From the NCBI GenBank assembly GCA_935421135.1, contig OW285192.1, forward strand, positions 8,267,501 through 8,331,500: a DNA stretch of 64,000 nucleotides, written 5' to 3'. A program made the position numbers and the translations under genes. Each line of letters begins with the position of its first letter. The stretch's first letter is position 1. The DNA is from Bugulina stolonifera. Taxonomy: Eukaryota; Bryozoa; Gymnolaemata; Cheilostomatida; Bugulidae. Below, one piece after another: positions 1 through 10,795 of the stretch. A model generated the notes under the pieces. The model ran no database searches, was not told where the DNA came from, and saw only the letters and a program-made list of their open reading frames with translations.

Positions 1-279
1 ATTCTCATTAAAAATCATTGGCTTAATTAAAAGAAAGCAGTCACATTTATTTTGAAGTTGGAATTTGAGTTATTATCGCTGCATCAAATAATATTATTTT
101 GAGAGCTGTTATATTAAACTCACCTTCATAAACAATGCAAGAAACTGTCAAAACATTATTCAACAGTTTAACTTAAAAAAGTCATCAACTTACACATTAG
201 CAGTAATCAGAATTGCACTGCGACTATTAATAGTAATGGAAAGAGAAGATAACTTCTACACTGTTGACCTATAATTGTC

Positions 280-285
280 AGCATA
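280..285. repeat. Left target-site duplication of element 1 (AGCATA)
   Basis: This 6-bp sequence is repeated exactly at 9988-9993, directly outside the two termini of element 1. The matching position in the uninterrupted paralogous intron (about 30596-30601) reads AACATA. Confidence 0.85.
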
Positions 286-673
286 AGTAGTATAGTCAGT
301 GCACTTCTACACAGACACGCACTCATTGACCCCTGTTTTCAACCAATCACAAGCCGGTATTTCCGATTTCAACCAATCACAGAAGAGCACAAAAATTTTG
401 CACACGACCTTGCCAAGGTCACCCCAAAATCCCCCCTTCTGATTGGTCGAAAAAACATTTGCACACTTGACCCCGAACCCGGCCACGACCCCTTCCCTCC
501 CTCCTTCCCGCCCCCTCCCCCGCCTCCCACTCCTCCCCCGCTCCCCGCCACCGCCCTCGTCCCGTCCGCGCCACCGCCGTCGCCGCCGCCGCCACCGCCG
601 CCCTCACAGCCGCCGTCGCCGCCGCCACCACCGCCCTCACCACCGCCGCCGCCACCGCCGCCACCACCGCCGC

Positions 674-704
<31 letters not shown>

Positions 705-990
705 ACCGCCGCCGCCGCCGCCACCGCCGCCGCCGCCATCACCGTCATCACCGCCACCCCTCCTCCGCCGCCGCCCACCCTCCCCACCCCGCAACCCCCA
801 CTCACCCGAACGACCGATCGTTTGAGGCGGTCAAGCCGCGTCCGCCCACGTTGCGTGCGGCGCCGACCGTACACGTGGAGGCGACGCCGGTGCCCCGTAT
901 CCACCGGGCCAAGCGACTAGGCAGCGGCCCGCCGCTTCTCCCGAGCCCTCCACTCGAAAAGCTTGTGATCTAAACGAGCGAATTCGGCTG
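286..990. repeat. Left terminal inverted repeat of element 1
   Basis: Reverse complement of about 9285-9987. The outer 200 bases hold three CCAAT boxes (two in AACCAATCAC, one inverted as ATTGG). The middle is a long CCG/CCA triplet run with C-rich tracts. The inner part is unique and ends near the AAGCTTGTGATC stretch. The long poly-Gly, poly-Ala and Arg/His open frames in all phases are by-products of the GC-rich triplets and I do not regard them as genes. Confidence 0.9.
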
Positions 991-1084
991 CGCTTCTTCG
1001 CATTGTTAATAAAGAAATGTGTAAAGTCTTGGCTATAAATACACTGATGGGAAAAAGGGTTGGTTCTATAATATACATTGTATT

Positions 1085-1415
1085 GACAACAAAGAACCGT
1101 GTGCATGTGTTAAGTCAGCATATATAATGCATTAAATAAACTTTCCGCAATGGTGACAATAGAATGAATAAAAGATTGTGTACACGTGTTAAAACACAAT
1201 TGAAAGAATAAAAGACACATATTTAAAAGAGTATGTCATATCTGTTATTAGCAAGAAAGTCTGTGTGCATGTGTTAAGACAGTGTATATTATACATTAGA
1301 TAAACTTTTCACAATAGTAGCAATAGAATAAATAAAAGGTTGTGTGCATGTGTTAAGTCAGCATTATGTAATATATTAAATAAACTTCACAATAGTAGCA
1401 ATAGAATAAATAAAA
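1085..1415. repeat. Subterminal repeats, left side of element 1
   Basis: Imperfect units of roughly 80-140 bp containing TGTGTGCATGTGTTAAGTCA followed by an AT-rich part that ends in AATAGAATAAATAAAAG. The same units, inverted, occupy about 8290-9230, and related arrays lie in both arms of element 2. No coding capacity is apparent. Confidence 0.75.
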
Positions 1416-1433
1416 GAGGGGTTTAGGTACTTA

Positions 1434-2878
1434 TTACTCATCTTCATCAGAAGTCGTAGGAGCTATAATGTTTACGACTTCGGTCTCAGCATACTCTAAT
1501 TGATATGCTCCAGCTCCAAACTCTTGACACAGTCTTACCTACAAGATGATTTTAGTTTTTTACTCAGACGAATATCACTCAAGGTGGACAAAGCAAGAAA
1601 TCTATACTTCTTTATGTTGTTGGTCCCTTACCATATCTGCTGATTTGTAGAGGTGAGCTAGTTGTTGAGGAGTTTCACTTTTGTAGTTACGAACTTCAGA
1701 ATCAGCTCCCAATCTTAGACATGTATGTAGACATTCGTAGTCTTCATTCTCTATGGCAATGTGAGATGGGGCGTATCCATCTCCCATTCGCTATAATATC
1801 AAACAAGAGAATAGAATTAAACTCCCCATCTAACTTATCAATTCAATCTACTCTACTTTTATTCCACTGTAATGTATTCACTTACCCTCATATCTAAGTC
1901 AGCCCGAGTATTTTTTTTTAGTACTTTTAGTGCCTCTCTATGCTTGCTGCTATGCGCTGTTTCAACAATGAGGTGGACTACACTCCTTCCATCATGATTG
2001 TAGCTCTGTACATTGTCTTGGGGAAGTGATTTGTAAGGAACTCTGAAGTATGGATGCTTTACTTCTGCTCTGGTCAAACTTGTGGTTAGAGCATGAATAA
2101 CCTTAGCTCTACCCAGAAGTGCAGCAATGTGAAGGGGGGTGTCACCTTCCAAATAAACATTAGCAATATAGATAAGTACCGAATTGTTACAAGTTTTGCA
2201 ACACTATATTTTTTAACAAGCAATGCATGCAAACATTGGTGCTATAAAACACTAACCCCAAGCATCGGCTATTGCTCCATCCGCTCCCCTTGTGATGATG
2301 AGGCGAATTAGTGAATCCGAACAATAAGACTGTACAGTTAGGTGAAGTAACGTCTGCCGATTCGCATTCTTTGTATTCAGTTGTTTGTGACTCCTCGCAA
2401 CAAATACCGCGAGTGCAATGGCTCTCTCATCTCTATCTCGGGCTGCTTCTAGTACCTCACTACATCATTTAGCATGATATTTGTTTTTCACATAGTTGAG
2501 AGGTAGTTATATGGGAAATTTGTCTATCATATTTTATTTTGATCATAAAAGACAATACGAAAAAAAAAAAAAAAAATAGATGGAAGTATGTATAACTTAC
2601 AACTCTTCATCCTTTCCATCTTGTTCCCAAAAGATAGAACGAATTTCTTCTAGTAACTGTGTGCTAAGCTTATTACGAATATCGGTTAAAGGATCCCATT
2701 TCTGCCAGTCTAGAGGTAAGCTTTTTTGGAGAAAGAGCTCAGACACCCCCTCAAATAAGTCTTTATTCTCATACTTGCTTTGTTCTGTACATCTTTCCAC
2801 TGTTACCTTCATCAGCTCTTGGTTTATAGGAGTCATTAGCTTGTTGCTATACTCGCTTGATCCATATCCACTTTCCAT
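1434..2878 (-). CDS. IkB-like ankyrin-repeat protein, cargo of element 1 (five exons)
   Basis: Exons 2601-2878, 2257-2459, 1886-2145, 1632-1790 and 1434-1538 (minus strand) join in frame at GT-AG sites to give 334 aa. Residues 2-7 read ESGYGS, matching the IkB phosphodegron DSGxxS except for Glu in place of Asp. From about residue 93 there are five to six ankyrin repeats, with clear cores such as TLLHLT, GDTPLHIAALLG, VVHLIVETA and APSHIAIEN. The C-terminus is acidic and ends in DEDE, like the PEST tail of IkB proteins. Length and order fit the IkB family, which holds NF-kB/Rel dimers in the cytoplasm until IKK phosphorylation and proteasomal decay. A TATA-like CTATATAAAGAG (about 2964-2976) lies upstream. 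That it controls host Rel factors is inference; it could be another short ankyrin protein. No disabling change is seen. Confidence 0.8.
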
Positions 2879-2963
2879 GTTATTTGTGTGCTAACCTTCT
2901 TTAATTTCTATTAAGAACAGACTGGAGCTAGAAAGAGTTAACTAAACTACTGTTTTCACCTCT

Positions 2964-2976
2964 CTTTATATAGTGA
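2964..2976 (-). promoter_or_regulatory. TATA-like promoter of the IkB-like gene
   Basis: On the minus strand CTATATAAAGAG lies about 90 bases before the ATG at 2878. It faces away from the central minisatellite, back to back with the promoter of the plus-strand cargo gene. Confidence 0.5.
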
Positions 2977-3019
2977 ATAAAAAGATACAAATAAAGCTGA
3001 TTGGCTAACAGCATATACA

Positions 3020-4210
3020 TTGGAGCGCATTGGAAACACATCAGAGTGCATCGAATCACATCGGGAAAGATCAAAAACACATAGGGAAACATCGAAACAC
3101 ATCGGGAAAGGTCGAAAACACATCGGGGGAGGTCGAAAACACATCGGGACACATCGAATCACATCGGGGGAGGTCGAAAACACATCGGGACACATCGAAT
3201 CACATCGGGGGAGGTCGAAAACACATCGGGACACATCGAATCACATCGGGGGAGGTCGAAAACACATCGAATCACATCGGGGGAGGTCGAAATCACATTG
3301 AATCACATCGGGGGAGGTCGAAAACACATCGGGGGTGGTCGAAAACACATCGGGACACATCGAATCACATCGGGGGAGGTCGAAAACACATCGAATCACA
3401 TCGGGGGAGGTCGGAAACACATCGAATCACATCGGGGGAGGTCGAAAACACATCGAATCACATCGGGGGAGGTCGAAAACACATCGAATCACATCGGGGG
3501 AGGTCGAAAACACATCGAATCACATCGGGGGAAGTCGAAAACACATCGGGGGAGGTCGGAAACACATCGGGACACATCGAATCACATCGGGGGAGGTCGA
3601 AAACACATCGGGACACATCGAATCACATCGGGGGAGGTCGAAAACACATCGAATCACATCGGGGGAGGTCGAAAACACATCGAATCACATCGGGGGAGGT
3701 CGAAAACACATCGAATCACATCGGGGGAGGTCGAAAACACATCGAATCACATCGGGGGAGGTCGAAAACACATCGAATCACATCGGGGGAGGTCGAAAAC
3801 ACATCGAATCACATCGGGGGAGGTCGAAAACACATCGGGGGAGGTCGAAAACACATCGGGGGAGGTCGAAAACACATCGGGGAGGTCGAAAACACATCGA
3901 GACACATCGAATCACATCGGGGGAGGTCGAAAACACATCGGGGGAGGTAAAAAACACATCGGGTTACATCGGGTTACATCGGGTCACATCGGGGAAGGTC
4001 GAAAACACATCGGGACACATCGAATCACATCGGGGGAGGTCGAAAACACATCGAGACACATCGAATCACATCGGGGGAGGTCGAAAACACATCGGGGAGG
4101 TAAAAAACACATCGGGTTACATCGGGTTACATCGGGTTACATCGGGTTACATCGGGTTACATCGGGTTACATCGGGTTACATCGGGTTACATCGAATCAC
4201 ATCGGGATGC
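3020..4210. repeat. Central minisatellite of element 1 (CATCGGG-based)
   Basis: About 1.2 kb of tandem units built from ACACATCGAATCACATCGGG and a GGGAGGTCGAAAAC spacer, closing with short TTACATCGGG units near 3960-4190. Frames remain open in several phases because the unit lacks stops; the repetitive His/Arg/Gly products are not credible genes. The heptamer CATCGGG also builds the central array of element 2, which suggests common descent. Confidence 0.9.
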
Positions 4211-4258
4211 AATAAATCAGACTAAAAAAAGCCAAATCACCTCTGATTGGACAGAGAT

Positions 4259-4270
4259 TTCCATAAAAGC
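4259..4270 (+). promoter_or_regulatory. Probable TATA-like promoter of the plus-strand cargo gene
   Basis: CCATAAAAGC lies about 110 bases before the first candidate start codon (4378-4380). It is the only TATA-like box between the minisatellite and the first splice donor. Confidence 0.4.
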
Positions 4271-4377
4271 AAGCGTGAGAGAGGATTTTTATCATTGCCA
4301 CTCAACCACCTAGTAAAGACTTGCAACTCTGTGGATATTTACTAATTTCTCTGAATAAACATCACTCAACAATTAAT

Positions 4378-7300
4378 ATGGTGAGTAAACTTATTTTAAT
4401 ATGTATTTTAGTATGAATTTACTCATTTGAGTTAACATTGGGACTAATTCTATTTTAGTAGTGATATAATACTCCCTTGGTATGACCAGAGCTTAGAAAC
4501 TTTGTAAGCTTATGTATTAAACTGTTTTGATTCTCAACATGAGAGCAAGTATGTAGAGATCTGATCTGTCTATACTACAATTTGTGTGACCGGAGCTTAG
4601 AAGCTTTATATGTGGTGAGATTTTTTTCAATATGAGTAGTTATACCACTAGTAGTGTAATAAGTATCAAAACAGTTTATTACCACTTGTACTGGCTATAC
4701 TAGTACATCCTAGCTATTTTAATATGTATTTTAATATGAACTTACTCATTTGAGTTAACATTGGGGCTAATTATATTTTAGTAGTGGTATAATTCTCCTT
4801 TGGTATGTCCAGGGCTTAGAAACTTTGTAAGCTTATATATTAAACTGTTTTGACTCTCAACATGAAAGCATGTGTGTAGAGATCTGCTCTGTCTATACTA
4901 CAATTAGTGTGACCAGAGCTTAGAAACTTTATAAGTGGTGAGATTTATTTTCAATATGAGTAGTTATACCACTAGTAGGGTAATAAGTATCAAAACAGTT
5001 TATTACCACTTGTACTGACTATACTTGTACATCCTAGCAAAGAAGTATATTATCAAGTGTAGCCTATACTCTACATCCAAGACTATACTGTACTAAAGTG
5101 GCCTATCACAATACTTGGGGTGGACTTGCTGCTAAAAAGATTAACTGGATAATTCTAATGAATAGGTCTGCACTAAAGTGATTTATTACACTACTTGGGA
5201 TGAACTTGTTGCTAAAAAGATTAACTGAATAATTCTAATAAATAGGTCTACACCAAAGTGATTTATTACACTACTTAGGATGAACTTGAAGCTAAAAAGA
5301 CTAACTGATTAATTCTAATAAATAGATCTGCACTAACACAAGAGTAATTTATCTCTCTGTTTGGGAGGAGCTTACCATCAGAAAGACTCAATTGGTTGAA
5401 AAACACATAAAAAGTAAGGGGTGGTATTTTTGGTTTTTTTTCTGTCTTATACTGATTATTCACTTCAAAATTAATTCTTGCTAACACATGTTCTGTTTAT
5501 CTGTTCTTGTTTCTATTCCCCAGTGACTATGGTGAGTTGGTGGTTTTATCCACACAGTTAAGGCTTTAGTATATATTATTACTTGTTATTTAACTTGCCT
5601 ATGCTATTCATTCTAAAAGTAGTTGTTATCAGTATTCTTATTCTCTTGCTCAATAACTATAGGGATTAGTATTTTTGTATACTTGACTTGTACACTACCA
5701 CTATGCTCATGTTTCCTATATATTTTTATTCATTCTTATTTTCTTTGTTTAGTAACTATGTTGCATTAGTAGTTCCGTTTACTTGACTTATGCTTTGGTA
5801 TATGTTTATTACTCTACATATACTTACAGGCTTCTACATCTAAATATCAAAGAAAGAAATATATAAGAAAAATTAAAACATCAAAAAAAGGTACGAAGTA
5901 TATGGTTACGTACGACTCGGAAGACAGAAGACGAATCTCGAGGAAAAGAATCCCATCTCCAGAAATGGTTAGTCTATTATCTTATTTGTTCACACATGCA
6001 TTACACCTTCAATCCACTATGGTGTTGGGTTTCTAAGATGTCAAAGGAGATTACTGACATTTCTGCAGAAGTACATGTTAGTTACACATAATGATGATGT
6101 ACTTTTTTATACTATAAGCCTCTTACCATGTCTAGAATGTCAAAAGAGACTACTTCCTTTTTAAAACCAGATGTTAATTAGTCATAGTATGATTTTCTCT
6201 AATTCTATAAGTCTCTTACCATGTCTAAGATGTTAAAGATTAGTGATATTCTTATTATAAGTATTGCACTTTCTTTCTTATGTATTATTTTTATCAATAA
6301 GACACTTTTTTTTTCTTTTCTTATGTGAAAAAATATAACATAAATTACAACTGGCTTTCTTATGTTGATGATGTATTTCTCTTTATGTGAGTAAATAGAC
6401 AGGCTTTAGTAGACTTGCTTAGTACTTAGAGTGCTAGTTTTTTCATCAAATTCTTCAAAAACCATATATTACAAATAACTATGTTAATGTAGTTTGTTAA
6501 TTAGTCTCTGCACATTTTATTTACATTATAGAATGAAAAAGAAACAGATTTAGGGGAAGAAGAGATTGGTTTATTTGAACAATGTGGGGGAGTAGATGGT
6601 TTCGAGATAGGTAAGAATGATTTAGTATCTATTTGTATATTTAGAATCTTTTTTTTTTTTTCTGATTTACAAGTAAGTCATATGTTCTCTCTCACTTATT
6701 CTTGTTATTTTCTTTCTTTTTTAGGACTCAGAGCAAAGTCGATATGTAAGGGGGGTCTAAGATTCTATGTCTTTGTTAGTGATGAGACAAAAAGAAGACT
6801 GGAGATGTCACTAACAAAGCCATTTGAATCGGATGACCCCTGTTTTTTATGCAATAAGAATGTTGGGCACCGACGAGGTGTCCACATTCAACAACATTTT
6901 TTGCTCCGAATCTGTTTTTGCTATCACATAACAGTAGATGATGAGGGGATGAATAGACACTACAACTTTCCATCTAATCATCATATTGATGGAAAGCCCT
7001 GTCACCGACACATCTCCTTCAACACACGCTTTCTAACAGATATCTATTCATTAAAAAAGACCATATCCTTTTTGCAAAGGGTCACTGGTCACTCTCCACC
7101 TTCCAAAATACTCATCCCCGCATACACTCCAACAACTGTTGATGGGGTAGTATACCCTCCCTTCTTTAAGGGGATGTCTACTACTCCATTCTCTTTAAAG
7201 TCTGGGGTGTGCTCTTCACAATTTCCTCTCCCTTCTCACCATCATTTTGATTCAGATGCTTCTTCCATCAGTAACTCTCTTACTAATGGAGACATTACCA

Positions 7301-8085
7301 TCTCTACTTCTTCTCTTACAACTACTACTATTACTACTACTCCTTCTACTACTTCTTTTCCTCCACTCTTTTCTTCACATTCACCCTCTCATTCTCCTGA
7401 AAGATCTGTAAAGTCTGGGGTGTGCTCTTCACAATTTCCTCTCCCTTCTCACCATCATTTTGATTCAGATGCTTCTTCCATCAGTAACTCTCTTACTAAT
7501 GGAGACATTACCACCTCTACTTCTTCTCTTACAACTACTACTATTACTACTACCATTACTACCACTCCTTCTACTGCTTCTTTTCCCCCACTCTTTTCTT
7601 CACATTCACCCTCTCATTCTCCTGAAAGATCTGATGATACAGTTACCACTGTTTCGATACCTACTTCTACTCCCACCTCTTCACCTGCTCCACTCTTTTT
7701 CTTAGATTCACCCTCTTTTTCTCTTGGAAGGTCTAATAATTCAATTACTAGTCTTTCAATACCTACTTTTATTACTACTTCTACTACTACCACTTCTTCC
7801 TTTTCTTTAGCTTCACCCTCTCTTTCTTTTGGAAGAGAGCTACTTAGCTTGCAATCTCCTTCTTGTTCGTCTGAACTCAATCTTAATACCCCCACCACTA
7901 TTACCCCCATAGAAGAGGAGACTGTCAGTGAACTAGTTGATCGAAGCAGACTCCCCCCATCTTTTTTCTCTGGAGCAGTTGAGTATTACCGCTCTGCCAT
8001 TTTTCATCTCAAGAAGAATGGGTATCACAGAGAGGTAATAGCACAAGCTGAAGCTTACCTTCGAGTCAGTGAAGAAAAGCTCTAA
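4378..8085 (+). CDS. Unrecognised Cys/His and Ser/Thr-rich protein, cargo of element 1
   Basis: Candidate exons: an ATG directly before a GT donor (4378-4380), then 5830-5967, 6532-6610 and 6725-8085. They join in frame at GT-AG sites to about 526 aa. A second ATG in the same position relative to a donor lies at 5527-5529. The N-terminus is strongly basic (YQRKKYIRKIKTSKK), a likely nuclear localisation signal. An acidic stretch follows, then a region with CFLC, CFCYH and HIDGKPCHRH that could bind zinc. A long Ser/Thr/Pro-rich linker follows and contains a tandem duplication of about 70 residues (7190-7405 and 7410-7635). The conserved-looking C-terminus is predicted helical (HLKKNGYHREVIAQAEAYL). 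I know no matching family. The gene diverges from the IkB-like gene across the minisatellite. The start is uncertain; the last exon is firm. Confidence 0.65.
4400..5030. repeat. Tandem duplication of about 310 bp in intron 1 of the plus-strand cargo gene
   Basis: The stretch after TTTGAGTTAACATTGGG at about 4430 recurs at about 4745 with small changes, up to the shared TACATCCTAGC at about 4700 and 5030. A further unit of about 70 bp, CACTAAAGTGATTTATTACA and following bases, recurs three to four times at 5095-5330. Noncoding. Confidence 0.75.
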
Positions 8086-8289
8086 TCATCTTTTCTTTAG
8101 TTTTTTTTCTTTTTTCTCCCACTCTCTTTCTCCCACTCTCTCTCTCTCTCTCTGTAGTGTCTCATTCCCTCTGCATTTACTTTTATGTGATAGCAAATCA
8201 GTGAGGATTTTTTTAAATTATTTTTTGAATTATTATATAATGGTATTCTAACACTTATACACATCCTTTTATACATTCTATTGCTACTT

Positions 8290-9230
8290 TTGTAAAAAGT
8301 TTATTTAATGTATTATATGTGCTGACTTAACACATGCACACAGCTGTCTCTTGCTATAATAGCTATGACATACTCCTTTACATATGTGTCTTTTATTCTT
8401 TCAATTGTGTTTAAATCATATTATAATGATATTTCAACATGTGTACACAATCTTTATTTATTCTATTGCTACTATTGTGAAAAGTTTATTTAATGTATTA
8501 TATATGCTGCCCTTAACACATGTACACAGACTTTTCTTGCTAACAATAGCTATGACATACTCCTTTACATATGTAGCTTTTTTATTCATTCTATTGCTAG
8601 TGTTGTAAAAAGTGTATTTAATGTATTACATAATGCTGACTTAACACATACACTCAATCTTTTATTTATTCTATTGCTACTATTGTAAAAAGTTTATTTA
8701 ATATATTACATAATGCTGACTTAACACATGCACACAACCTTTTATTTATTCTATTGCTACTATTGTGAAAAGTTTATCTAATGTATAATATACACTGTCT
8801 TAACACATGCACACAGACTTCCTTGCTAATAACAGATATGACATACTCTTTTAAATATGTGTCTTTTATTCTTTCAATTGTGTTTTAACACGTGTACACA
8901 ATCTTTTATTCATTCTATTGTCACCATTGTGAAAAGTTTATTTAATGCATTATATATGCTGACTTAACACATGCACATGGTTCTTTGTTGTCAATACAAT
9001 GTATATTATAGAAACAACCCTTCTTCCCATCAGTATATTTATAGCCAAGACTTTACACATTTCTTTGGAAAGTTTATTTAATGCATTATATATGCTGACT
9101 TAACACATGCACACGGTTCTTTGTTGTCAATACAATGTATATTATAGAACCAACCCTTCTTCCCATCAGTGTATTTATAGCCAAGACTTTACACATTTCT
9201 TTATTAACAATGCAATGCACATCATAAACC
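8290..9230. repeat. Subterminal repeats, right side of element 1
   Basis: Inverted relatives of the 1085-1415 units, with more copies. The last unit, holding the sequence around GGTTCTTTGTTGTCAATAC, is tandemly duplicated at about 8947-9071 and 9072-9200. They could be binding sites for the replication or transposition machinery, but the sequence does not show this. Confidence 0.75.
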
Positions 9231-9284
9231 AAGCCTTCCGTAGTACTTCTTCTTATCGCTAATGAGAGCTATAGGCGAAGAAGC

Positions 9285-9568
9285 GCAGCCGAATTCGCTC
9301 GTTTAGATCACAAGCTTTTCGAGTGGAGGGCTCGGGAGAAGCGGCGGGCCGCTGCCTAGTCGCTTGGCCCGGTGGATACGGGGCACCGGCGTCGCCTCCA
9401 CGTGTACGGTCGGCGCCGCACGCAACGTGGGCGGACGCGGCTTGACCGCCTCAAACGATCGGTCGTTCGGGTGAGTGGGGGTTGCGGGGTGGGGAGGGTG
9501 GGCGGCGGCGGAGGAGGGGTGGCGGTGATGACGGTGATGGCGGCGGCGGCGGTGGCGGCGGCAGCGGT

Positions 9569-9599
<31 letters not shown>

Positions 9600-9987
9600 G
9601 CGGCGGTGGTGGCGGCGGTGGCGGCGGCGGTGGTGAGGGCGGTGGTGGCGGCGGCGACGGCGGCTGTGAGGGCGGCGGTGGCGGCGGCGGCGACGGCGGT
9701 GGCGCGGACGGGACGAGGGCGGTGGCGGGGAGCGGGGGAGGAGTGGGAGGCGGGGGAGGGGGCGGGAAGGAGGGAGGGAAGGGGTCGTGGCCGGGTTCGG
9801 GGTCAAGTGTGCAAATGTTTTTTCGACCAATCAGAAGGGGGGATTTTGGGGTGACCTTGGCAAGGTCGTGTGCAAAATTTTTGTGCTCTTCTGTGATTGG
9901 TTGAAATCGGAAATACCGGCTTGTGATTGGTTGAAAACAGGGGTCAATGAGTGCGTGTCTGTGTAGAAGTGCACTGACTATACTACT
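9285..9987. repeat. Right terminal inverted repeat of element 1
   Basis: Inverted copy of 286-990, with the same CCAAT boxes, a GGC/GGT triplet run and a G-tract region (about 9725-9790) that could form G-quadruplexes. It matches the repeats of element 2 (21007 to about 21735 and about 25122-25859) closely, which shows one family. Confidence 0.9.
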
Positions 9988-9993
9988 AGCATA
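9988..9993. repeat. Right target-site duplication of element 1 (AGCATA)
   Basis: Exact copy of 280-285 directly after the terminal CTATACTACT of element 1. Confidence 0.85.
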
Positions 9994-10679
9994 CTGTAAA
10001 AGATCCCCTAATTTTTGTCAACCAAAACTAGTTGATATGTAGAAGTTTACATGATAACTACTGTAACTTACATCATTGCTATAATGTACAGTGTATATGT
10101 GGATTTGTATAAAACGTACCACAAATTTGCCAGATGATGAAGAACAGGATGAGGATCCCAATAAATATGTTCCTACAAGTTTTGATTGATTCCTTCTCTA
10201 AAATTTATAGTGTAACATAGTGGCTGTCAATAGTAGGTCAGCTACACAGGGCAAAGATGATTATTATGACTCAGTATGGTGACGATTTATCATTCTGTAA
10301 GTTACAGTGATGAGTCGCAGAACCAAATATCAACAAACTCAACGTTATTATCAGCAGAGGGTGTACGTGTAATCACATTAGCTGAAAATCTTGACAAGTC
10401 GCTAATAAAAGTTGTAATACAAGTTCTACCACACAATCTTATCCGCAACTTGTAGGCCTAAATAATTCACATGTGCCCCTATGTACTACACTTACTTCCT
10501 AGATATGCATATACAAATCCTGCATGGACAGCTATACACAGCCAGCTACCGGACACATATATGTAGACAGGTAATACATTGCTTACTGGATATTTTCCCA
10601 TGTTACTAACACCTAAAATGTATACAGATTGGTGGTAAGAGCTGTATATTTTGTAGAGGTGGAACAATACTTAAGAAAT

Positions 10680-10795
10680 CTCGAGTCTCATTCCACTTCT
10701 ACAACTGAAGACGAGACTCAAGAAGTCTCATTCCACTTCTACAACTGAAGACGAGACTCAAGAAGTCTCAAGTCTCGTCTTGAGTTCCCTTGTCT
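10680..10795. repeat. Short tandem/inverted repeat in intron 2 of copy A
   Basis: Two direct copies of a unit of about 46 bp containing TCATTCCACTTCTACAACTG, followed by a partly inverted copy of its GACGAGACTCAAG part. It could be a small foldback element. Confidence 0.5.

Larger units (their letters stand above)
286..9987. mobile_element. Element 1: Polinton/Maverick-type non-autonomous element, 9.7 kb, with two cargo genes
   Basis: The ends are inverted repeats starting AGTAGTATAGTCAGTGCAC and are flanked by a perfect 6-bp direct repeat AGCATA at 280-285 and 9988-9993. A 6-bp target duplication, AG termini and inverted repeats of several hundred bases are the known signature of Polintons. 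The left repeat (286 to about 990) and right repeat (about 9285-9987) are near identical; inside them lie inverted subterminal repeats that reach about 1415 and 8290. I see no integrase, ATPase, protease or capsid gene. The right inner edge keeps only the last few codons and stop (about 9246-9262) matching the polymerase exon of element 2. The interior carries two divergent spliced genes around a 1.2-kb minisatellite. It sits in intron 4 of TMEM272-like copy A. Assignment to Polinton rests on element 2 and on the termini, because no complete core gene is present here. Confidence 0.82.

Noticed and set aside
369..973. Long open frames for Gly-, Ala- and Arg/His-rich proteins in the GC-rich terminal repeats (also at 9303-9904, 21090-21629 and 25228-25776)
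   Set aside because: All phases on both strands are open because the DNA is a CCG/CCA triplet run. There is no non-repetitive domain, and length varies freely between copies.
3020..4210. Minisatellite as a CRISPR-like array or as NF-kB binding-site cluster
   Set aside because: There are no unique spacers between repeats and the setting is eukaryotic. GGGGAGGTCG and GGGAGGCTTC do not fit the kB consensus GGGRNWYYCC.
3030..4225. Three overlapping frames of about 300 codons through the element 1 minisatellite
   Set aside because: They are translations of the same short tandem unit in different phases; the unit lacks stop codons. No start context or splice link to a real gene.
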